Source of the DNA: Dillenia suffruticosa
Taxonomy: Eukaryota > Streptophyta > Magnoliopsida > Dilleniales > Dilleniaceae
Length of the DNA stretch: 64,000 nucleotides
Direction: 5' to 3'
NCBI GenBank assembly: GCA_033439265.1
Contig: JAVTVX010000004.1
Location: forward strand, 10,458,201-10,522,200
Below the pieces are notes generated by a model, which was not told where the DNA came from, did no database searches, and saw only the letters and a program-made list of their open reading frames with translations. The position numbers and the translations under genes are program-made. Positions 1 through 11,660 of the stretch are shown piece by piece (positions within the stretch are counted from its first letter, which is position 1; every line of letters begins with the position of its first letter).

Positions 1-1588
1 TATAAATCATATTTCAAGTCATCATGCTTTTCATTTCAACAATATATCATTAGCACGCATTTCAAGTCAAATATGCATCCAAAGCACTGTCATTAAAATC
101 ATAGAGCTGTCAGCTGAAAGAGTACTGGCAGAGGTCTACCGCGACCTATGACAAGCGTACCGGGGGTGTTATATGCAAGTTTATTTAAAGTGCTCTCTAC
201 CTCGGCGTTGGTGACAAACCTCGTCCAGGTGCTAGACTTAGAGAGGATATCCAAATCCAAATCCAAATTCTCCCCCTTTCGGGTTCAACCTGGCTAGTAC
301 CATGTCGATAATCAAATCACGACAACTCATGGGATACCTCAGGCCTAGGCATATCCGGACGCCACCAAAGCATCTCTCACGGTGTCTTCCGTAGCTACGG
401 AACAATACATATCAAAGCCCTCAAGGCCAAAACAATATCATATCAAAATGTGCCGAAATCAGATTCACAAACCAAATGCAACATATAGCATAAAATGACA
501 CATTATACGTTTCAACACATGGATGCATAATTTCCATATTTCAACACTATTTTTGGATACTCCATCGGTTCACAAAAATCAATTTCAAAACCAGTCAAAA
601 CATTTCAAACACGCTACAAATTATGCTCCTTTATCAAATATTGTAAAACATGGGTTACATATTAAACAAAAGCATTGAAATAAATCTCACTCACAGTATA
701 CGGGAGGGTGATCACTCCCTATTTTCAAAGCCAATTCAAATCTGACCGCTTGAGTCTCCAATGAGATTTTCTTAATTAGTCATCACAATTCGATATCAAA
801 TAAGGGCCTAGTAATTGATCTTCAATTTCTTTCCAACCAATACTACCTAATTTGACAAAGTTTATCCAAAGGTTGAAGAGATTCCATTTCTCTCACCTAG
901 GGCTCCTCGGATCTCAGATCTAGCTTTCGTTTGCCCGTCAGTTTGGTCTAAAACCTAAATGTTTCCAAATTCAAAACAATTGTGAACAATTTAAGTCCAA
1001 TTACTAAAGAAATTCGAAACCCTAATGCGAAAATCGAAACTTTGAGTCATTTACTTTCGCAAAGGCTCACGGACTATCACGGGCGCTCGCGGGCTGGCGC
1101 ACTCCTGGGCTAGGACTAGGGCTCGCGCTCGCAAGCTGGAGCGCTTGGGCTGGAGCGTGTAGTGTGCTTGTGCAGAGGCGCACAAGGGTGTGGTGGTGTA
1201 GAGGAACCCGTGCTGGGGTGTACAAGGGCGTGCTGGCGCTCGTGCAGGAGCGTGCAGAGGCGCACAGGGGAGCACTAGGGCTCACGTAGTACGCGCTCGC
1301 GCTCGGCGGAGGATGGTAGCGGGAGAGAGAAAGACGCGGTGGCGGGGAGATCGGGAGAAGAGAGAAGAAAAGAAGAAGAAGTAGAAGGAGGCGGCGGGAG
1401 CAATTATGCGGTAGAGCGCGCGGTGGCCGTAGGGGAGGAGAGGGAGGCGGAATCGGGGAAAGAGAGAGATGAAGTGAGAGAGAGAAGGATTGGGGCTAAA
1501 AGCCTTAATCCCCAATTGGGCGGGGGTGTTGCGGTTTGTCTCAAAACGCAACACTTCGCTGCTGTATATATATTTTTTTTGTGTTACA
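1..1588 (-). mobile_element. Ty3/gypsy LTR, partial (runs off the window)
   Basis: Minus-strand LTR of the window's main gypsy family. Its 5' tip TGTAACAC is at 1588 and it reads leftwards out of the window. In order from the tip it holds a hairpin, a purine-rich stretch, a GC-rich minisatellite zone (about 1080-1290), and a long unique part with the conserved block around 880-1060. It is nearly identical to 61084-62837 apart from short indels and fewer GAA and minisatellite units. The internal part of this element is not in the window, so solo versus complete cannot be decided. Confidence 0.85.
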
Positions 1589-2149
1589 TTAATCCTACAA
1601 GTAGTTTAACAAAATTTGACAACAAAGTAATCCAAAATTTTCGTTCCAATTTTGTCAAAGGTAGAATATCATATAATTTTATTTTTCATGTTGTTTGATT
1701 AATTTTGTTAAAGCTATCATATTATCTTCCAACCATAATGAGACAATGAATTTTAATGAATTTTATTTTAATTTAATGGTAAGGTGGTTTGATTTTCCTA
1801 ACACAAAGTCAATTTAATTCAATAATTGTTATAGATTGTTTTGTTTAAATAAAAGCAAACAAAGAGAGTAAAAAAGAAAAAAAAAAAGAGAAATAGACAT
1901 ATAGCGAGTAAGTAACATGATAATTTGGCACTAAAACTAAATTTTTTGCGGTTGAAACAAAAAACAAATAAAAAATTTTGGCGGCTGATTAATACCAAAA
2001 TGTAAAATGTTTTTGGGACTTTAACAAAATTTACCGCCTAATTTTTGTGAGAATTGCTAGATTGATTAAATATTATTATAATTTTTAAATAATAATATTA
2101 ATAATTTAAAATAGTAATATATAAATTAATAATTTAATAATATATTAAT

Positions 2150-2365
2150 TTACGGGGCGTTTCTGTGCGTGCATGCCCCATACTAGGGCGCCCGCGTCGG
2201 CATAGCCGGGCGTCCGTGTAGGCGCTTGCATGCGTTGTTGCCCTACGCGGGGGCATATGCTACTCATGCCATGTGGGCGCCCACGCACACATTTGCCTGG
2301 GCCACCATGCATGCCGCGTAGGCGCCCGTGTAGGCATGCGTCATGGGGCGAGCACAGGTCTTTCA
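2150..2365. repeat. GC-rich island in AT-rich element
   Basis: About 215 bp of very GC-rich DNA with recurring GGCGCCCGCG, GTAGGCGC and GCATGC motifs, set abruptly between stretches made almost only of A and T. Equivalent islands lie at 63390-63580 and, larger, at 39030-39470. No reading frame is supported. Confidence 0.7.
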
Positions 2366-3494
2366 ATCAATAATGCTATAATTAATATATAAAAAATTTT
2401 AAATATGAATTATATAGAATAATGGTATAATTAACATTATTAATTTAAATAATATAATAATATATAATTAAATGTTTTTAATATAATTTAGTAATAATAT
2501 TATAACATAACATAGTAACAATGTTGTAATGTTGTAGTAATAGTTGGTAACATAAACAAAAATACAAATGAAAATATAAAATCTTTGATAATATAATAAA
2601 AAAAAAGAGCGGAAGATTAAGATGAAATTAAACTCTAAGATGGTAAAAACTTGATGATCTAAAGGCGATAAAAAGGTTAAAAAAAAGCAAGAAAAATTGA
2701 CGGGCTTTTGAAAATTTTGAAAATTTATTTGGGCGGTAAAATAAACCAAATATTCTATAAATCATTCCTCTGAACCCTCTTTCCCTTCCTCCCCTCAAAA
2801 CCTCTCCTCTCCGCTCAAAGCTCTTGCTTGTGAATCAACCAAAATTTTCGTGAAGCAAGTAATTATATATTTTTTTAAATAAAATTTAGATTATATTATA
2901 TTTTGAAATATTTTAAATTTTCACAGCTTGTACTCATTTTGGATGAATTAAACGAAGGATGAGTATTTTTGAAGAATCACAACCATCCTAGAGCAACTTG
3001 ACTTTGAAGAAACTCAATCATCTGGTTTAGTTCAGATTTAAGTACGAATGTTATTTCTTTGTTTTCACACAATATTACTAATTTCAATTTCATTTTTGCT
3101 TTTAATAATAATCCAAATTATTTGTATTCTTAACTCCCAACCAACAATTTTATTTATAAAAATAAAAATTTTATTTTATTTATAAAAATTTTTATTTTTA
3201 TGAATGGATTGACATAGTCCATCCAGAAAAGATAATATTTTTTTATAACCCTTTTTATGAATAGATTGACATGAAAGTTGATGCTGCGACTCAAGCATTT
3301 TTGGGACAGAAGATATGCTGAAGAGAAGAGGAGAAGATATGCAGTTATTTGATATGTAATATTTTTTTTCTTATTCTATTAATGTATCAATCATTCTCAA
3401 TAATACAAGATATTATATTATTTTAGTAATTTCTTTATTTTATAGTTTATAACATTTCCTAAAATGTCAGCATATGTGGTAATCGTACAATATG

Positions 3495-3860
3495 TGATAA
3501 CTGATGAAATAGTAACATTTGCTAACGGATAAATGACTGCAGTAACCGATATAACATATGAATATATGTACTAACCGACCATAAATGACTAACCGACGAT
3601 AAAAGATAACAATTGTGTTAACCGAGTAGTAATTGAGTGATAACCGACAATAAAAGTCATAACATTTCCTAATATATAAATAACCGTTTCTAAATGACAG
3701 TTACATTTCTTAACAGTTATGTAGTAACCGACGATAAAAGATAATATTTATGCTAACCAAGTGATAATAATCGTGTCGTAACCGAGTGGTAATCAAAATT
3801 AAGTAATAAGTGAGTAGTAACCAAGTAGTAACTGAATGGTAACTGATAATAAAATATAGT
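3495..3860. repeat. CACTA subterminal TAACCGA repeats
   Basis: Roughly a dozen dispersed copies of TAACCGA or variants (ACCGACGATAAA, ACCGAGTAGTAA), spaced irregularly over 370 bp just inside the CACTA end. In En/Spm-type elements such subterminal motifs are bound by the element's DNA-binding protein. That role here is by family analogy. Confidence 0.55.
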
Positions 3861-4047
3861 AATTTTTACCTATACTTAGCTTAATTTTACCAACACTTTC
3901 TGACCGTCACTATAAATATATGACATACTCCAACGGTAATTAAGATTGTCAGTATAAACCTATTCCGACGGGTGTATAGCCAACTAAAATCCTATCCGTT
4001 GGAGAAAGATCTGCAAATGGTTTTAGTTGATTTACCGGACGATTTTC

Positions 4048-4079
4048 GTCCGTCTGAATAAGTCATTTATTTTGTAGTG
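4048..4079 (-). repeat. CACTA terminal sequence
   Basis: Read on the minus strand this starts CACTACAAAATAAATGAC and continues into a GACGGAC motif, as CACTA termini do. The 3 bp outside are AAT (4080-4082). The matching terminus was not found in the window. Confidence 0.6.
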
Positions 4080-4442
4080 AATGAAATAGAATATAATGAT
4101 ATATAAAAATTTATGTAACCGATACATCGCAATGGAATAAAACTTTGTGATTACATATGTTCAAATTATTTTGCATTCAATTAGAATTTTCTAAGTATAT
4201 ATTTTTCTTTCTATTTTATGGTTCTATTTTTAAGTATGTGTTAAAATATTTAGAGAAAATTTTTTAAACAACAAGACAAAGAAATAATTCACTGATTTAA
4301 GATAACGACTGCGCATGGTACCTTCAAAGCACTTCGAAAATTCCTTGAAGTAGGGTATGAGTTAGTGTAGTACTAATTATTAGGCCATCATACTTGTACT
4401 ACTCAACCAAGGCTGAGTTGATCCAATTGTTGAATATCGGTA
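4080..4442. other. Unassigned AT-rich spacer
   Basis: Between the CACTA end and the copia LTR. No reading frame, repeat or RNA gene could be recognised. Confidence 0.5.
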
Positions 4443-4948
4443 TGTTGGAAAATGGGGTGGGTCCGCCCATGTGGTTCGACCCTAATCCCTACCAATTTTG
4501 AATTTGAATTAAAAAGGAGAGGGTGGGGTGTTTTTTTCGTAACCACCCCTCAACCTCCCAACTCCCTCTCTCTCTCTCTCCCTAATAAACTCCTTCTATT
4601 TTTGGAAATGAAAACACAACCCCCGTCTTTTGTATATGAACTTGAAATGAGAGGGGAGGGCCTACAACTCTTTTTTTGAGTTTGAATATGACAAAGTGAG
4701 AAGCCATGTTTCGTGAGTGAGTGAAAGAAGGAAATTTCTCACATTGTAAATAGAGGGATTGTAAAATATCGATCGTTGATTTAACTAAGATATTTAGATT
4801 ATGGAACAATAGAGTGTTATCTAATTTTGTAATATGCTCTCGACCTAGAACACCCATCCGTTAAAAAGAGGTATGTGATTTTAACACGTTTAAGATCCAA
4901 AAATTTTTCACATAAAAATGATATTTATTGGTTTGTTTGAAACCTTCA
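4443..4948 (+). mobile_element. Ty1/copia-type 5' LTR
   Basis: A 506-bp segment starting TGTTGGAAAATGG and ending GAAACCTTCA, followed immediately by a tRNA-Met primer site. These are the TG...CA ends and PBS spacing of an LTR. The 5 bp to the left are CGGTA. No intact partner LTR exists in the window; only the last ~25 bp recur, at 11525-11550. Confidence 0.7.
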
Positions 4949-4960
4949 TTGGTATCAGAG
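4949..4960 (+). promoter_or_regulatory. tRNA-Met primer binding site
   Basis: TTGGTATCAGAG directly follows the LTR end and is complementary to the 3' end of initiator tRNA-Met, the primer for minus-strand DNA synthesis in many plant LTR elements. The same site recurs at 11551-11562. Confidence 0.75.
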
Positions 4961-6746
4961 ATTCTTGAGTAGTTTTTGGTCCCTTCAGGGAATTTAATAT
5001 ATATATGAAAAATGACATGCGTATTTTTAATGGTGAATTAATGTCAATTTGAAGTTGGTTCAATGGAATGCTCTCAATTTTATATAGTAGTATGCTCATA
5101 ATATGAGGATCAAATCTACAAAATTTGCTATACATCTGATGAGTATATTATAAGATATTACAAATTTTAACCGAAATTTAATGTACTCATATCTTAAAAA
5201 CTACTATATTTCATGATATGAAATTATATGATTAGTTTCCCCACGAAAAATGATTATAAACCATATAAATATTACAAAAAATGATTAAGAATTGAGAAAA
5301 ATATGACCGTTTGAAATTTGGGTTGAAAACCAAAAACTTGAGGAAGAAGATGAACAGTACTCATGACCATCCTTACTCTCGGCAGCGGCATGTGAAGTCC
5401 ACCCCTTAGGCCAGAGATGCTTGATTGAAAATTCATGACTACCACTAAACTTAGCGATATAAAAAATGAGCGTAACCAAAATTTGGTGATCGGTACAACC
5501 CGGGAAGACAATGTGTGAAGTACTCGTTCCACCCATGGAGAGTGTGCACGTGTCCATTTTGGACAACTCATCCTGATGGTGTGTGGCGGCACATGTAGCC
5601 TCCATTTCTGTTGGAATTTTCATCAAAAATAAATTCTATTCTCTCTGGATTTTTTTTATAATTTTTAATTTATTTTTGAATTTCAAAAATAATTTTTCTA
5701 GATTTTTAAACAAAAAAATTGTTTAAAATTACAGAAAAATTATTTTCAATATTGAAAAAATTTTGAAAATTGTTATATGAGTTTTGAAAATTATTTTCTT
5801 ATTTTTGGCTAATCAAGTGGAAATTTTTTTTTCGCGGTCATTATTTATTTGTATTTTTGCTCATTATTTACATTTGAAAATTAGTTTTTGTAATCTAAAA
5901 TTGTTTTAAATTTGAACAAATATTTTAAAAATAATCCTTTTAGATTTATTATAATATTATAGTTGGTTGCGTGTCTAACCTAATATTATTTCCATTTTTA
6001 GGGAAAATTGTGATAATCAAACATATTCTTAAAAGTCTTCTGGCCTCTGAGGGAGGGAAAGGGATTTGACAAGTTCAGAGTATTTGATGAACTTGGATCA
6101 AATGTTGATTTACAAAATGGACCCATCTCATACTTTACCAGATCATCTAGAGATTATGGAACAGAAACGTTTGGAACTTTTTCAATAAGGTCATACCTTT
6201 CAAGGAATGACGTGTACATACTGAGAAATTTGTTGTCTCCATATTAGGTTAACATGGTTGATAAGTTGCTTGTCAAGAACAGGTATATAATTCTTAATGA
6301 TGTGAGACCATTATTAATAGAAAAGTACAAAATCAAAATTATAGAGACACAAATCAAGAAAATGTTATCTTAAAATATAAATAGTTCCTCATGAGTGGTA
6401 AGGAGATTTACTCCTAGGGATAGGTTATCTAAGAGAATTGTAAATATGATATCCCAAATAGATTTATCCTAAACAAGATAATTTATTTACATGTTTTCTT
6501 TCGCACGCTATGATTATTGGCTAGGAGCGTGATCATGCAATAGAGGAAGTTTTATATAATTTTTTTATGTAAAGTTTCTTTTAAATAGTTGTTGATTGTA
6601 TTTGTTAAATTATATGATCATATAGGCAAAAGAAAACTTGGATCTCTTGAATGAAAATAAATGGATTTGTAAAATTTGAGTCATTCTCATCCAAAATTAA
6701 AACATTATTTAAATATTTTGTATGTTTAAATGAAAATTTTGGACCG
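4961..6746 (+). mobile_element. Copia element interior, copy A
   Basis: Non-coding or fully decayed interior following the PBS. 4961-5060 matches 11563-11660, and 5320-6746 matches about 12935-14355 in the same orientation, so two copies of one element lie here. No gag domain is readable in this copy, because it stops where the CACTA element begins at 6750. A minus-strand frame (5285-5626) is open in both copies (see findings). Confidence 0.6.
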
Positions 6747-6749
6747 GTA

Positions 6750-7080
6750 CACTACTGCAAAAGGGATTATCAGTGACGAAAAAAATCCATCGCTAATTGT
6801 GACAGATTTCTGACTGATTTACGTTCGAAAAGTCAATCTTAAGCAGCCCAAATCATCGATAGAAAACCGACGGATTATTGATGGCTTTACTGACAGAAAT
6901 ACCAGCATATAATTCCGTTGGTAATTTGGGTTCTAAAAATGCTTTCCGATAGATTAGCAACCGAATAACGATGGAATTATCGATGGATTATAATCCGTCA
7001 GGAATATTTGCCACTTAATGACGGATTACTGAGGGAAAATAGACCAATGGATTCGTCCATCGGCAATCCGTCAGTGTTCT
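6750..7080. repeat. CACTA 5' terminus and subterminal repeats
   Basis: The terminus is followed by about ten dispersed CCGTCGG/CCATCGG-like motifs and their complements (for example near 6868, 6915, 6998 and 7070). This is the usual subterminal architecture of plant CACTA elements. Confidence 0.6.
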
Positions 7081-9258
7081 TAAACAAACAAAAATTTTTT
7101 TTTTCTAAGTGACAACACGTCTGTATCTCCAAACTTCTCTCTCTCTCTTCTTTCCCTGACTTGTCGAAAATAACCTACAAACTCTATCTACGAAATCCTA
7201 GCTTCTTCATGCTGTAGGGTCGTCCCCGCATATGGTGATGGCATCTTCGAGATTCGTCTGTGATTAGGGTTTTCCTCTTCAACTGTGATGGCATTAACTG
7301 AGAGTAGATATTTTTGGTTTTGAAAGATTAGGGTTTTTCTGTGCATTGAGGTGCATTGAGGTTCTTAGATTAGGGTTTTGTTTCATTTTCTGAAACTATT
7401 GCTGCTACTTGCTATTATAGGGTTTCGTGTCCTTGAATTTCATATATCTGTTTCTTTTGCGTCCTAATTTGGCTTTCTGGTTTTCATTATCTGTCTTTGG
7501 TTATAGGCTGATTTGAGAATCGAAGGCATTTCCCCATCACATGTAAAGGAATAAGAAGACGGAATTTGCAGGTGAACCCTAGAACGCCCTTTGATGGTTT
7601 GAATTTTCAGCAATATTCTGGTTAATCACCTCATTATTTTGTAATGCTATCGATATATTTTCCTTTCTATTACAATTTTGAACATTAATATTATTCTACT
7701 ATTGCGAAATTTCTCTTCAAACTTTAGAAAATTAAGTTCTCCACCACCCAGATTAGGAGGTACTCATCTTCACAATTGTATGCTGAGATTTTAAAATAAA
7801 TTGCTAATTTAAACAAACAACAAGTGGCCTCATATGATGTGTGTCACAAGCTGCTTAAAAGAAGCACATTCTTGTACTTGCACCATACATATACTGATTC
7901 AGTCTTATTAATTGGTAGTTTATCATCCACTTCACTCACTCCAACTTTTGTTTAAACTCTGTCTCTCTCTCTCTTTAAGTGTATGAACCTTTAATTTTGG
8001 ATTTAGAGGTTTAATAATTGTAATTATGAAGAAATAATTGAATAATTTTGCTTATAGTACAAGTTTAATGATTATGTAATTTTGAGTGTTAAGAGTGAAG
8101 TTAGAATCAATGTTGGGCTGACACCATAGTTAGAATCAATACCTACATATTGATAGGTCAACTTCAATAAAGAAACATAAACCAAAAAAAAATTATGTGT
8201 CTACCATCTTGACTAATTTTATTAAGCAACTATCCTTAGATGGGCAATGCTCTAGATAATTCAGGTCGATGCATATTCTTCTCGATGTGTGAATGGTAGG
8301 TCGACCTTCTATGTCTATTCGAAAAAAATACGTCTACTTCTTACAGACTTGGGATATATCTTGGCAAATGATAGAGCATAAATCGATGTAATTTAACTAC
8401 ATAAGCTATATGCTTGCTCTCAGTTGTGCTGCTTGCAGGATTCAATGTGAAATGAGATAATATTAATCTATTGTATTTGAAAAAGTGGAAACAACATTTT
8501 CTATGAAGATATAGAAATTTTTAAATATTGTCAAGGGTTTAGAGGATCCAGCAACTTGGGCAGGAGGCAGAGCTTGTACTTGGAGAACAACGCAGGACAT
8601 TCAAGATAACTGGGAGAAGTATCTATTGTTCTCCTTCTTATTTTGAAGAGAAGTTATCATAAAATAAGTCATGCATGTTGCGCGTAACTTAAAGAAAGTA
8701 AAAAAAAAATTAAAAATAAAACATGACTTGAAATCCTTTCGCTGGATATAATATAAGCTTTACCACAAGAATGCATAAGCTAGATAAAATCATCTCACTT
8801 GAATAATTTTACTTTTTTTCGTATTATTTTGTCTTCACCATCTTATGTTTCTCGTCTTTTATTCTAAACTCTACCTAGCCGTCGGGTAGTTTGATGTCTT
8901 AAGGATATTCTTTGATTTCAATGTTATCCATTCCATTTTATTCACCAACTTATGTATCAATCTGGGCAGGAGGCATATGCCTTTGCCAGGCTTTCTGTGT
9001 CACAATCTTGATTTTATGTTAACAATGGCGACTTTCTCTCTCCCTGTCTTCAATTACTATCATAGCCTAATTCTCTATCTTCGTCTGTTTATATTGAACT
9101 AAACTCAAGTAGACATTCTATAGATCCCACATCACCATAGTATACACTGGCATTCCCTATTTTCCCTTTTCGTTCTTTTACGTTATTGACATTGTCATTG
9201 TAGTATTTGACATTGTCATCTTAAACATCTTTTTTTATTATACAGTTTGTCATTCGAT
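7081..9258 (+). other. CACTA 5' region, no coding seen
   Basis: 2.2 kb between the subterminal repeats and the transposase. 7120-7600 looks like a transcribed leader (CT-rich, then AGGGTTT motifs). The rest is AT-rich and probably intronic. A good splice acceptor (T-rich tract then ACAG, at about 9245) precedes the transposase frame. No further domain was recognised. Confidence 0.4.
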
Positions 9259-11520
9259 ATGGGGTCAATTGATTGGAGTTGGATGTTTTGTTGCTTAGCT
9301 AATGGACACTTAACAAATGAATTTGTTGAGAGTGTTAATAACTTCTTGGATTTTGCATGTTCACAACACAATTTTATGGATGGGTTAAAGATTAGATGTC
9401 CTTGCCATAACTATCGGAACCATAAATTTTGTTCTCGGGATGATGTCGCAGTGCACTTGTTGTCAAAAGAGTTTGTTAATGGTTACACCATATGGGTTTG
9501 TCATGAAGAAGTAAGAAATGGACAATCATTTGAAGGGGAATCATCTAGACATAGAGAGCATGTACAAGGTCCATATAGATCCATGATTGTCGATGCATTA
9601 GGCCCTCATTTTGATTGGAATTTGAATCTTGATGACATGAATGTTGAGAATACGGAGCCACCTAATCCAGAAGCGGCAATGTTTTATAAGTTGTTGAAAA
9701 GTGCTGAAAAAGCATTATGGAATGTGTGTAAAATGCAAACAACATTGTCAGCAGTTTCGCAATTATTAAATTGCAAGTTAGAATTCAACATAAGTGCAGC
9801 ATATTATGATTGCATTAATGAGATTATACAAACTATGTTACCCGAAGATTCAAAGTTCATATCTAATTTTTACGGAACAAAGAAACCCCAGAAAAAACTT
9901 GGACTTGGTTATCAGAAGATTGATATTTGTGAAAATTGTTGTATGTTATATTATCTAGAATATCGGGGAAAACCAATTGTTTTCATATGCGGTAATCCTC
10001 GATATAAACTTCGAAACGTGGGTAGTCGAAAAAGAAAACAAGTATCAAACAAGGTGTTACGATACTTGTCTCTAACACCAAGACTTCAAAGACTTTACAT
10101 GTCAACAGTTACAGTAGAACACATGACATGACATGCTAGAAATTAACGTACAGATGATGAAGTTGTTACACACCATGCCCATAGTCAAGCATGGGAGCAT
10201 TTTGATTCTACTCATCCATCATTCGCCTCTAAAACTCGAAATATGCACTTGGGGTTATGTACAGATGGATTTAAGCCATTTGGTCAGTCATCTATTCCTT
10301 ACTCATGTTGGCTAGTTTTTATGACTATTTATAATTTGCCTCCTTCTATGTGTATGAAGTAGCCTTTCATTTATATGAGTCTGATAATCCTGGGACCGAG
10401 AAATCCTATTAAGCATATTGATGTCTTTTTGAGACCTTTGATTGAAAAACTGAAAATGTTATGGAGTGATGGAGTTATCACTTATGACATTTCAAGACAA
10501 CAAAACTTCCATATGAGAGCTGCACTTTTATGGACAATAAGTGATTTTCCAGCTTATGCAATGTTGTTAGGATAGAGCACTCATGGAAAGTTAGCATACT
10601 CTTATTGCATGGAGAATACAAAGTCATTTGTTCTTGCTAATGGTCGAAAGATTTCATTCTTTGATTGTCATCATCAATTTCTTCCTACCGATCATCTATA
10701 TCGGAGGCAAAGGGATAAATTCTGAAAAGGAATAGTTGGTAATGATGTCCCTCCTCTTTTATCTGGCGATGAGATGTTTTATCGAGTGTCTTCTCTTTCT
10801 GAAATTATCTTTGGAAGAAAATACGATAGACAGACATTTTTAGGCTTTGGAATCGAACACAACTAGGTGAAAAGATGTATATTTTGGGAGTTGCCTTATT
10901 AAAAAATCTTTCTTATTTGCCACAATTTGGATGTGATGCATATAAAAAAAAATGTGTTTGAGAATGTATTTAACACTGTGATGGATATTAAAGAAAAAAT
11001 CAAGGACAACGTAAAGGCGAGACTCGACTTGGGGTTGTATTGCAACCGACCTAAATTAGAATTAAGAGAAATGAATGGGAGGACTTGGATACCAAAAGGT
11101 TCATACGCCTTACATAAAGATCAAATATTACATGTATGCCGATGGCTGAAAAATTTGAAATTTCATGATGGATATGCTTTAAATTTGGCTCGATGTGTGA
11201 GCTTGGAGGATTTCAAATTTTATGGGATGAAAAGTCATGATTGTCACATCTTTATGCAGAGATTGATTCTTATTACCTTCCGTGACCTTGTACCTAATGC
11301 TACTTTGGATGCTTTAACGGAACACAGTAATTTCTTTAAAGACTTATGTGCGACTGAGTTGCGTATTAATCATATGGAGATGTTGAGAGAAATATAATTG
11401 AGACGTTGTGCAAACTTGAGAAAATCTTTCCCCCGTCATTCTTTGTTAGTATGGAGCATTTGCCTCCTCACTTAGCTTATGAGGTGAAGGTCAGAGGACC
11501 CGTACAATACAGATGGATGT
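9259..11520 (+). pseudogene. CACTA TNP2-type transposase, disabled
   Basis: Relic of the En/Spm transposase that cuts and joins element ends in the nucleus. The first open stretch (to 10131) opens with IDWSWMF and shows the Transpos_assoc domain, including KIRCPCHNYRNHKF. After a frame change, 10133-10900 keeps TNP2 (Transposase_21) blocks such as HLGLCTDGFKPFG, DISRQQNFHMRAALLWTISD and HHQFLPTDHLYRRQRDKF. 10927-11397 starts LDVMHIKKNVFENVFNTVMD and carries YGMKSHDCHIFMQRLI. The end, around 11440-11520, matches the following domain (SMEHLPPHLAYEVKV, then YRWMYPF). At least three in-frame stops and two frameshifts break it, so it cannot be functional. It is cut off at 11525 by unrelated copia sequence. 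Confidence 0.85.
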
Positions 11521-11524
11521 ACCC

Positions 11525-11660
11525 ATTTGTTAGTTTGTTTGAAACCTTCATTGGTATCAGAGATTCTTGAGTAGTTTCTTGCCCCTTCAGTGAATTTAAT
11601 ATATATATGAAAAATGCCATGTGTATTTTTAATGGTGAATTAATGTCAATTTTCTGCAAT
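11525..11660 (+). mobile_element. Copia LTR end plus PBS, copy B
   Basis: Only the last ~25 bp of the LTR (ending GAAACCTTCA at 11550), the primer site TTGGTATCAGAG at 11551-11562, and ~100 bp of interior, all matching 4925-5060. The rest of the LTR is missing and replaced by CACTA transposase sequence, so the two elements were joined by deletion or recombination. Confidence 0.7.

Larger units (their letters stand above)
1589..4079. mobile_element. CACTA-like DNA transposon, one end present
   Basis: AT-rich non-coding DNA next to the LTR. Its right edge reads TTTTGTAGTG at 4079, which on the other strand begins CACTACAAAA, the hallmark terminus of CACTA elements. Many subterminal TAACCGA-type motifs precede it. 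No transposase is recognisable here. The part up to about 2786 recurs at 62838-64000. About 2740-3050 also resembles 38250-38530, so this is a repeat family. The left end is not in the window. Confidence 0.6.
6750..11527 (+). mobile_element. CACTA (En/Spm) transposon, 3' end lost
   Basis: It begins with CACTACTGCAAAAGGG at 6750, inside copia copy A; the uninterrupted sequence is seen in copy B at 14350-14358. Subterminal motifs around CCGTCGG and CCGATGG fill 6760-7080. A likely leader with CT-rich DNA lies at 7120-7600, then introns and a TNP2 transposase relic (9259-11520). The element stops abruptly at about 11525, where copia LTR-PBS sequence starts. No matching 3' CACTA terminus was found downstream. 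Confidence 0.75.

Noticed and set aside
9247..9258. Earlier start of the transposase frame at 9247
   Set aside because: The codon there is TTG just after a likely splice acceptor; the first ATG in frame is at 9259 and the real start may lie in an upstream exon.
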